Under the pieces are notes generated by a model. It saw nothing but the letters and a program-made list of their open reading frames with translations. It had not been told where the DNA came from and searched no databases. Both the position numbers and the translations under genes were made by a program. Below, piece after piece: positions 22,504-28,251 of a stretch of DNA of 28,251 nucleotides. Source of the stretch: JACKCB01 sp964452775 (GTDB taxonomy: Bacteria > Chloroflexota > Anaerolineae > Promineifilales > Promineifilaceae); contig CAYVQP010000056.1 of the NCBI GenBank assembly GCA_964452775.1, positions 1-28,251 of the forward strand, in the 5' to 3' direction. Each line of letters opens with the position of its first letter. The first letter of the stretch is position 1.

Positions 22504-23456
22504 TGATGGATGACATTCGCCTCTTCTCCGGCACCGCAAATCGCCCGCTGGCAGAAAAGGTGGCCCACAAACTGGGTATTTCGCTTTCCAATCTGCGGGT
22601 GAAGCATCTGCCGGATAGCGAGATTCACGTCCAGATCGAGGAGTTGGTCCGCCATCAGGATATCTTCCTGATCCAGCCCTGTACCGCTCCGGTGAATGAC
22701 AATCTGGTCGAGCTGATGTTGATGCTGGATGCTTTCCGGCGCGCCTCCGCCCTGCGCATCAATGTGATTGTGCCTTACTTTCCCTATGCCCGGCAGGACC
22801 GGATGGCCAATGGACGCGAGGCAATCAGCGCCAAAGTGGTGGCGCGCACGCTTGAGATGTTAGGCGCAACGCGTGTGATGTATGTAGATATTCATTCTCT
22901 ACAGACCCAGGGTTTCTTTGATATCCCGGTCGATCCTCTGACCGCGATGCCTACCCTTGCCGCCTATTTTGAGAACGATCCCCGCTTCTTGCCGCATGAG
23001 ACGGTTATTGCGGCCCCGGACCTGGGGCGAGCGAAACTGGCCGGGAAGTACGCCCAGCAATTAGGCATGGACCTGGTGATCATGCACAAGGCCCGGATTG
23101 ATTTCACGCATACGGAGACATCGGCGGTGGTCGGCGATGTACGCGACAAGACGGTCATTCTGATTGATGACATGATCGCCAGCGGAAGCGTCCTGGACCA
23201 GATACCGGCCCTATTAGCAGCCGGCGCTCGCTCACCCGTCTATCTGTCAATCAGCCACCCGGTGCTGCTGCCGACGGCGTTGCAGCGGCTGGACCGGGAT
23301 TACATCGCCGAACTGGTTACTACCGATACGGTGCTCATCCCCCCAGAGAAGCAACATCCGAAGATACGCATCCAATCAATCGCCGATGTCCTGGCCGTGG
23401 CTATTGACTGCATTCATTCAGGCCGGTCGCTTGGCGAACTGCTACGCTTGCTGTAA
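22503..23456 (+). CDS. prs: Ribose-phosphate pyrophosphokinase
   Basis: This 317-residue enzyme makes PRPP from ribose 5-phosphate and ATP for nucleotide, His and Trp synthesis. RLFSGTANRPLAEKVA opens the protein. PYFPYARQDR (91-100) and VDIHSLQTQGFF (128-139) are the ATP and metal sites, and IMHKAR carries the flexible-loop Lys (196). The PRPP loop reads DDMIASGS (222-229), whereas most family members have a DD-x-x-x-T-G/A-G-T form, so it is a variant. The ATG at 22503 shares its A with the E1 stop (TAATG), and AGGAG lies 14 bases upstream, pointing to coupled translation. ATG 22506 is also possible. Confidence 0.92.
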   Translation: MMDDIRLFSGTANRPLAEKVAHKLGISLSNLRVKHLPDSEIHVQIEELVRHQDIFLIQPCTAPVNDNLVELMLMLDAFRRASALRINVIVPYFPYARQDRMANGREAISAKVVARTLEMLGATRVMYVDIHSLQTQGFFDIPVDPLTAMPTLAAYFENDPRFLPHETVIAAPDLGRAKLAGKYAQQLGMDLVIMHKARIDFTHTETSAVVGDVRDKTVILIDDMIASGSVLDQIPALLAAGARSPVYLSISHPVLLPTALQRLDRDYIAELVTTDTVLIPPEKQHPKIRIQSIADVLAVAIDCIHSGRSLGELLRLL

Positions 23457-23492
23457 ATTCGCAGTATCTTGGCGCGCCTTTTCGAGCGCGCA

Positions 23493-23903
23493 CTACGCGT
23501 CACGGATCATGTGATATACGAGGTCCCGGCTGGACACTACCGCCACCGGCCGCTGCCGGCCCTCATCCTCTTCCTGCACCGCTACCACCCGATGAATGCG
23601 ATTGGCCAGCAGCAACTGGGCAACTTCAAGCAGGGTGGCCTGGGGCGAGACGGTGACGACTTCGGAACTCATGAAGTCGCCGGCTTTCCTCTCGGCCCAA
23701 TTATCATCTTCCAGGTGAGCGCGCAACAGATCAGTCTGTGAGATAATCCCCTGGAGATAGCCATTCTCGCTGACTACCACCAGGGCGGTAACATCGGAGG
23801 CCAGCATATGCTGGCAAACGATAAGTAAGGGGGTGTCTTGCCGGCAGGACACCACTCCATACCGCTTTGCTTCCAGGACTGTGGGACCTTCTTTAATATT
23901 CAT
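23493..23903 (-). CDS. CBS-pair domain protein
   Basis: This 136-residue protein is almost only two CBS domains (about 8-62 and 75-135), with ALVVVSENGYLQGIISQTDLL in the first and HRVVAVQEE to VAVVSSRDLVYHMI in the second. CBS pairs bind adenosine nucleotides such as AMP, ATP or S-adenosylmethionine and act as energy sensors. No catalytic or DNA-binding domain is attached, so its partner is unknown. The insert EDEGRQRP in the second domain is polar and probably a surface loop. It converges on prs (36 bases apart) and diverges from the beta-lactamase-fold gene. Confidence 0.9.
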   Translation of the reverse strand: MNIKEGPTVLEAKRYGVVSCRQDTPLLIVCQHMLASDVTALVVVSENGYLQGIISQTDLLRAHLEDDNWAERKAGDFMSSEVVTVSPQATLLEVAQLLLANRIHRVVAVQEEDEGRQRPVAVVSSRDLVYHMIRDA

Positions 23904-23951
23904 CCAACCCGCTCTTCCTGATTGAGTAGTTCAATTGCCAACTTCCTAACA

Positions 23952-23961
23952 AACCCCGCAG
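23952..23961 (-). repeat. Partial copy of the CTGCGGGGTT repeat
   Basis: AACCCCGCAG on the plus strand (CTGCGGGGTT on the minus) matches ten bases of the arms at 1408-1417 and 7026-7035. It lies in the 243 bases between the CBS-pair gene and the hydrolase. No complementary arm was found nearby. Confidence 0.4.
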
Positions 23962-24084
23962 CTCTTCACCAGGCACATCGCAGGACGAGCAGCCGTTGCC
24001 GGACCCGCCATGTTTCGGTAAAGACTTAGCAAGAGAACCACCAAGGTCGTTTATAATGCAGTGACCACCATGGCCTGCACAATC

Positions 24085-24093
24085 ATTATAGCA
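24085..24093 (-). promoter_or_regulatory. Extended -10 promoter, minus strand
   Basis: TGCTATAAT on the minus strand is identical to the 9-mer before STAS1. The -35 region is poor. It would transcribe the CBS-pair gene with a leader of about 175 bases containing the CTGCGGGGTT repeat. A second TATAAT on the plus strand (24052-24057) could serve the hydrolase. Confidence 0.45.
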
Positions 24094-24146
24094 AAACGGC
24101 ATGCCCGATAAAGCTGAACTGGGCGGCAAAACCGCCGGGAGAAGAA

Positions 24147-25547
24147 ATGACCTCACACTGTCGTATCCGGCCTGCAGTGCAGGAACGCATCAACTTGCTG
24201 AGCAGTTGGATCGAATCACAAATGGCTTACCGGGATCAGCCGGGACTGACTATCGGCCTGGTATGCGATCAGGAGCTTGTCTGGAGTCAGGGATTCGGCT
24301 ATGCCGATGTGGAGCAACAGCTGCCGGCGACGCCACAGACGCTGTTTCGCATCGCCTCAATTACCAAACTGTTCACCAGCACCGCGCTGATGCAATTGCG
24401 CGACGCTGGACTGGTGCAGCTCGATAAGCCGTTACAGGAGTATTTGCCCTGGTTTTCGATGAAACCGCCGGACGCAACAGCGCCGCCGATCACTCCCCGC
24501 CACCTGATCACACACACCAGCGGGCTGCCCCGGGAAGCTCCATTTCCCTACTGGACTGATTCGGACTTCCCAGATAGCGCAGCCATCCAGGAAAGGCTGG
24601 CCGGCCGGGAAAGCGCCCTGCCGCCGGAAACGCGCTGGAAGTATTCCAACCTGGCGCTGGCGCTGGCCGGAGAGGTGGTCAGCGCTGTCTCCGGCATGCC
24701 ATATGAGCGCTACATTGAGTCCCACATCCTGCAGCCGCTGGGCATGGCCAAGACTCTGGTGCATACGCCGGATGAGGATGATCCCGGGTTGGCGGTAGGC
24801 TATAGCCGGCGACTACCCCGACAGAGGCGGCAGCGCAGCCCACACACGGACGCGCAGGGGTTGGCCGCCGCCTTCAACATGGCCTCGAATGTGGAGGACC
24901 TGGCGCGCTTCATCATGCTGCAATTTCGCGCTGACGAGGACCGCGCTGCCGGAGATGACTCGCAGATTCTGGCTCCCCGCACGCTGCGTGAAATGCATCG
25001 CGTTCACTGGCTGGATCCCGATTGGCAGAGCGGCTGGGGGCTGGGCTTCTCTATCGTCCGGCAGGGGGGCCGGACGCTCATCGGACATGGGGGAGCCGTA
25101 CTGGGTCACCGGACGCAGATCGGCTTTTCGCCCGCCGACAGGGTGGGCGCAATTGTCCTCACCAATGCTGATGACGGCGACCCGATCCGCTACCAGGAAA
25201 AGGCGCTGCAATGGGTGCTGCCGGAGATCGTCAAGCCGGCAGTCGAGGAGTCAACGGCCGCCCCCGAGGAGCGCTATGCGGCTTACCTGGGCAAATACCG
25301 TAATGCCTGGCGTGACATTCAGGCGCTGGTGCTGGGAGGCCAGCTTACCCTGGTAGACCCAACGTTGCCGGATCCACTCGCGTTTCAGGCAATCCTGGAG
25401 CCTCTGGCTGAGCATACCTTTCTCATGGCAAGGGCCAATGGCGGCTGGCCGGTCGGAGAGTTGGTGACTTATGAAATGAATGAAGCGGGCGAAGTGCAGC
25501 GCTTGAAGATGGGCGACAATTATCTGATTCCAATTGAACAATGGTAG
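24147..25547 (+). CDS. Beta-lactamase-fold serine hydrolase (class C / PBP4*-like)
   Basis: This 466-residue protein belongs to the beta-lactamase family (PF00144 type) that includes class C enzymes, D-aminopeptidases and esterases. The nucleophile motif S-x-x-K is SITK (71-74), the Y-x-N motif is YSN (166-168), and LIGHGGAVLG stands for the K/H-x-G motif. HLITHTSGLP is also typical. A C-terminal domain of about 105 residues (from APEERYAAYLGKYRN) is beta-rich, as in many members. No signal peptide is visible, so a cytoplasmic esterase or peptidase is likelier than a true beta-lactamase. GGGAGAAGAA precedes ATG 24147. The substrate is unknown. It converges on the subtilase gene. Confidence 0.9.
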   Translation: MTSHCRIRPAVQERINLLSSWIESQMAYRDQPGLTIGLVCDQELVWSQGFGYADVEQQLPATPQTLFRIASITKLFTSTALMQLRDAGLVQLDKPLQEYLPWFSMKPPDATAPPITPRHLITHTSGLPREAPFPYWTDSDFPDSAAIQERLAGRESALPPETRWKYSNLALALAGEVVSAVSGMPYERYIESHILQPLGMAKTLVHTPDEDDPGLAVGYSRRLPRQRRQRSPHTDAQGLAAAFNMASNVEDLARFIMLQFRADEDRAAGDDSQILAPRTLREMHRVHWLDPDWQSGWGLGFSIVRQGGRTLIGHGGAVLGHRTQIGFSPADRVGAIVLTNADDGDPIRYQEKALQWVLPEIVKPAVEESTAAPEERYAAYLGKYRNAWRDIQALVLGGQLTLVDPTLPDPLAFQAILEPLAEHTFLMARANGGWPVGELVTYEMNEAGEVQRLKMGDNYLIPIEQW

Positions 25548-25548
25548 T

Positions 25549-25593
25549 TTCCGGCGCCGGCCCAGTGGCTCCAAGCGTAGCGACCGGAAGTTT
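25549..25593. terminator. Possible bidirectional terminator between convergent genes
   Basis: TTCCGGCGC (25549-25557) pairs with GCG-A-CCGGAA (25580-25589), nine pairs with one bulged A, around a 22-base loop. TTT and AATT follow on the plus side. It fills the 44 bases between the hydrolase and subtilase stops. Confidence 0.4.
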
Positions 25594-28078
25594 AATTGTC
25601 CTCCAATGCCATTTGAACAGCGCGATATGCGTCCAGCACGCCATAACCCGTGATATTGTTTGGTATGACACTGGTGTCCGTGATGTCCCGGCATACCTCC
25701 CCGCTGCCGAGGGTCAATAATAGGTCCTCAAGTTCAGCCATATCATCGACCGGTGTCAGGTCAGGATTATATGGCTGGGCGGATGCTTGCAGGATCGCCT
25801 CGGTCGCGGCGATGTCGCCAATCAATGCCGGATTGGCCGACCAAAGCAAGGCAACTACGCCGGCTACGTGTGGGCCGGCCATAGATGTGCCGCTGGCGAT
25901 GTAGTAGCTATTACGTGGGTAAGCAGAAAGGATCTCATGGCCGGGTGCAACGATGTCCGGCTTCAGACGCATGCTGCCGTCCACCAGGACCGGCCCTACG
26001 CTGCTGAAGCCGACGACGCGCCCAAACCTATCCACGGCGCCGGCGCTGAAGACACTATCGTAGATAGCGGGCGCGCTATTGATCGAGCTGCACTCCGGGC
26101 CATCGTTACCGGCGGCGACGACCACGAATATGCCGGCTGAACGCAACGCCTCCATTGCCGGCTGCAATGCCTGCGGGTCGCACCCTTCCATGTCAGCCGG
26201 GCAGCCCCAGGAGTTGTTGAGCACGTGCGCCGATCGGGTTGGATCGCCGTCACTCCAGGGATCGCCGTCCTGCGGGTAAGGAGCAAGCATGAATTGCAGG
26301 CAATCCAGGTAATAGCCGATGTTGCCGATCCCCCGGGCCAGGTTTTTGCAGGCAATCCAGCCGGCATCCGGCGCGACCCCTACCGTATTACCGACCGCCG
26401 TAGCTAAAGTATGGGTGCCGTGTCCAAAATCGTCGGTTGGGAATGAGTCGCCGAACCAGGGGTCCAGCCAGGCGTAATCATTGTCAATCTCGCCATCAGG
26501 TAGGACGCCGCGATAGCTGTCCGCCAATTCGGGGTGGGTCAGCTGCACGCCGGAATCAGACTGGCCCACGACGATCCCTTGCCCGCGCACGTTGAACTCT
26601 TCCCACACGCGCGGCGCGCCAAGCATTTCCAGGTTCCAGAGCGGCTCCTGCGGCGCGGATTCAACCCCGGGCGAGGGCATAATTCGCCGCGGTAAGGGGC
26701 GCAGCATGGGGCTGAGCAACACGCGATCTACATCGGGATGCAGAGAAAGCAGCACACGCAGTGGCAGGCCGCCGGAGACTTCAATGGCGTTCTCCAGGTA
26801 ATAAGGTGTGTAGTCAATGTAAAAGCGATCCAACAGACCACGCAGGTCTGCCTGGCTGTCCCGAGCGTGTCTGACCAGGGTGTCATACACAAACTGCCGG
26901 CGGTCATCGTAGTCGGCGATTTCACCGGCCGCGCTCACATCGGCCTGATCCTTCAGGATGACGAATAGCCGGTCGCCGTAAAGGCCGGGCTGACCAAACA
27001 GGACGTAGCTGAACAGGCCGGCCAGCCAAAGGCCGGCCGCTCCTGTCCATAGTGCTGCTCGCTGAGCGCTTAGCTGCTGCTGCCACCAGCGCCGGGGTAC
27101 CGCTACCATCAGGAAGAGTAAGGGGCTGAGCAATAGGGTCAGGCCGGCCGAAACGAGCGCGTAGAATATCGTCTCTCGCCCGGAAAACAGATTCTCCATA
27201 GGCAACGTCTCAGAGTCGCTGGTGATCAGCGGCAACACAATTGCCAGTCCCACCAGGAGAGTGATTGCCGGGCGGTTGGAAATAGCCGGCCGGCCCTGAC
27301 TGGTGATGCGCCCCAGGGCCAATATTGCCCAGGCCAGCGGAGGCAGCACGATGATCAGCAACGGGGACAGGCCATGTGGTCCGAAATTGACCACCAGGAA
27401 GAAAAGCGCCAGGGAGATCACCAGCCCACCCAGGATGGCATCCAGCCAATAACCATTGCCGCCCTGTTCGATGGCCTGCAGCGGATAGTATGCAACCAGT
27501 AACGCTGCGCACCAGCCCAGTAGCAGCCCACCGGCCACTTCCAGCAATAGGTCCAGCGGTGAACCGAGCGCTCCTAGAGTCAGCCAAGGCAGCGCCAGCA
27601 ACCCCGCCAGGCCCAACGCCAGCGGCATCGTCGCAAAGCCGGCGGCCGGGCGTTCCGGCCGGGTGCGGCGCAGATATAGGGCGAGCAAGCCGAGATACAA
27701 TGCTGCCAGGGCCACACGTATCAGGGCCAGCAGCTGTGTTTCCACTGGCGGAATCCAGGCCAATGGGATCATGACCAGGGCGAAGATGATGCTGAGCGAC
27801 CAGAGGATATAGGCGGATCTGGCCCTGCCCGCGCCGGTGCGCCAGATGAGCAGGCCAAGCGGCGGGGCAACCATCACAGCAGTCAAGAGCAACGCCGCGT
27901 TGGTGGACAGGCTGATGCCGCCGAGCAGGGCGACCACACGCACCATCTGGCTGAAGCCGAAGGCGAAGATGATGTACAGGAAGGTAAGCGCCGGCAGGCA
28001 GCCGGCGCGCAGTTGTTGCTCGACGTTGGGCGCTGGTCGCGGGGCGGGTGCGGTCACCTTGTCAGCCGGGATGGTCAT
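25592..28078 (-). CDS. Polytopic membrane subtilase (peptidase S8) with N-terminal membrane domain
   Basis: This 828-residue protein joins about eleven hydrophobic spans (residues 28-362) to a subtilisin-like protease. Between them is an I9-like propeptide (about 365-455; LFVILKDQADVSAAG, then DDRRQFVYDTLVRHA and SQADLRGLLD). The S8 domain (about 478-825) has the full triad: D508 in GQSDSGV, H553 in FGHGTHT and S732 in ASGTSMAGP, with the oxyanion Asn in NNSWG (about 621). Paired cysteines in the catalytic domain suggest an extracytoplasmic site, as do eleven spans with the N-terminus inside. The start at 28078 is chosen because an upstream in-frame ATG (28162) would overlap the tRNA promoter. 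Its Shine-Dalgarno is weak. The membrane part matches no family I recognise. Confidence 0.87.
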   Translation of the reverse strand: MTIPADKVTAPAPRPAPNVEQQLRAGCLPALTFLYIIFAFGFSQMVRVVALLGGISLSTNAALLLTAVMVAPPLGLLIWRTGAGRARSAYILWSLSIIFALVMIPLAWIPPVETQLLALIRVALAALYLGLLALYLRRTRPERPAAGFATMPLALGLAGLLALPWLTLGALGSPLDLLLEVAGGLLLGWCAALLVAYYPLQAIEQGGNGYWLDAILGGLVISLALFFLVVNFGPHGLSPLLIIVLPPLAWAILALGRITSQGRPAISNRPAITLLVGLAIVLPLITSDSETLPMENLFSGRETIFYALVSAGLTLLLSPLLFLMVAVPRRWWQQQLSAQRAALWTGAAGLWLAGLFSYVLFGQPGLYGDRLFVILKDQADVSAAGEIADYDDRRQFVYDTLVRHARDSQADLRGLLDRFYIDYTPYYLENAIEVSGGLPLRVLLSLHPDVDRVLLSPMLRPLPRRIMPSPGVESAPQEPLWNLEMLGAPRVWEEFNVRGQGIVVGQSDSGVQLTHPELADSYRGVLPDGEIDNDYAWLDPWFGDSFPTDDFGHGTHTLATAVGNTVGVAPDAGWIACKNLARGIGNIGYYLDCLQFMLAPYPQDGDPWSDGDPTRSAHVLNNSWGCPADMEGCDPQALQPAMEALRSAGIFVVVAAGNDGPECSSINSAPAIYDSVFSAGAVDRFGRVVGFSSVGPVLVDGSMRLKPDIVAPGHEILSAYPRNSYYIASGTSMAGPHVAGVVALLWSANPALIGDIAATEAILQASAQPYNPDLTPVDDMAELEDLLLTLGSGEVCRDITDTSVIPNNITGYGVLDAYRAVQMALEDN

Positions 28079-28117
28079 CAGCAGGATTGTAGATTGCCGG
28101 CCCGCCACACACAAACT

Positions 28118-28147
28118 TTGACAGTCCGCCTGCCCATCAGCTATAAT
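28118..28147 (+). promoter_or_regulatory. Near-consensus promoter of the tRNA-Lys gene
   Basis: TTGACA (28118-28123) and TATAAT (28142-28147) are both perfect, with an 18-base spacer. Transcription would begin near 28154, about 13 bases before the tRNA. The -10 is again preceded by GC. Confidence 0.85.
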
Positions 28148-28166
28148 GCACTCCCGTATCACATAT

Positions 28167-28242
28167 GCTTCCGTAGCTCAACTGGCAGAGCAGGCGACTC
28201 TTAATCGTCTGGTTGAAGGTTCGAGTCCTTCCGGGAGCACCA
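28167..28242 (+). tRNA. tRNA-Lys (anticodon CTT)
   Basis: A complete cloverleaf can be drawn. The acceptor stem GCTTCCG pairs with CGGGAGC, with one G-U pair, and the D stem is GCTC/GAGC. The anticodon stem is GGCGA/TCGTC with loop CTCTTAA and anticodon CTT at 28200-28202. The T stem is GAAGG/CCTTC with loop TTCGAGT. Discriminator A and an encoded CCA end the 76-base gene. It is divergent from the subtilase gene and has its own strong promoter. Confidence 0.97.
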
Positions 28243-28251
28243 GAGGTAGAA

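Noticed and set aside
23472..23491. GCGCGC/GCGCGC hairpin between prs and the CBS-pair gene
   Set aside because: The arm is self-complementary, common in GC-rich DNA, and has no T-tract on either side, so a terminator call is not justified.
24052..24057. Plus-strand TATAAT upstream of the hydrolase
   Set aside because: No acceptable -35 box at 16-18 bases and no TG extension or GC prefix. It is mentioned with the minus-strand promoter but not called separately.
23893..24156. 87-codon minus-strand frame with several Cys and Gly residues, resembling a small peptide precursor
   Set aside because: It starts within the ribosome-site region of the divergent hydrolase, runs through a TGCTATAAT promoter core and the CTGCGGGGTT repeat, and has no ribosome site. 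It is more likely non-coding.
1..28251. CRISPR arrays, insertion sequences, prophage or toxin-antitoxin genes
   Set aside because: No regularly spaced direct repeats and no transposase-, integrase- or toxin-like proteins were seen on either strand.

Overview
The window is a GC-rich bacterial fragment, most plausibly from a member of the Chloroflexota (Anaerolineae or Caldilineae type). That placement is inferred from gene content and protein style: an ECF sigma factor with a soluble zinc-finger partner, a multi-GAF SpoIIE phosphatase, a LysM plus lamin-tail protein, a fused E1 alpha-beta dehydrogenase and a polytopic subtilase. No rRNA is present to confirm it. A run of exactly 100 N at 4075-4174 marks a draft scaffold join. 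No phage, transposase, integrase or CRISPR array was seen, and no gene-free stretch exceeds about 250 bases.

Layout. 1-55 holds the last codons of a peptide ABC-transporter permease, converging on an M19 dipeptidase (184-1257, minus). 1331-1439 is a nested inverted repeat. A large YfhO-type membrane protein (1515-3812, plus) converges on a minus-strand block of DegT aminotransferase, NAD-dependent epimerase, endonuclease IV, a 75-residue four-repeat protein and a LysM/lamin-tail membrane protein (3784-7870). glgA (8038-9480, plus) faces a carbohydrate operon read on the minus strand: glucokinase, 6-phosphogluconolactonase, an OsmC protein and glucose-6-phosphate dehydrogenase, with a DUF427 gene upstream (9510-13548).

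13728-19080 (minus) is a signalling island. A STAS protein, an RsbW-like kinase and a second STAS protein form one transcription unit, with a visible promoter (19072-19080) and a terminator-like hairpin (17772-17796). They are followed by a 972-residue four-GAF SpoIIE phosphatase, an ECF-type sigma factor and a ZAS zinc-finger protein. This puts two kinds of sigma control, partner switching and zinc anti-sigma, side by side.

19215-23456 (plus) carries queG, a fused 2-oxoacid dehydrogenase E1 alpha-beta gene and a ribose-phosphate pyrophosphokinase whose start overlaps the E1 stop. A CBS-pair protein (minus) and a beta-lactamase-fold hydrolase (plus) diverge from 23904-24146. The right end has an 828-residue subtilase with about eleven N-terminal membrane spans (minus), divergent from a tRNA-Lys(CTT) gene with a near-consensus promoter.

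The strongest candidates for something less described are the hybrid sigma-control island, the membrane-embedded subtilase, a very frequent GCCGGC palindrome (about 130 copies by hand count), and an intergenic repeat family sharing CTGCGGGGTT. Many genes here are otherwise ordinary.
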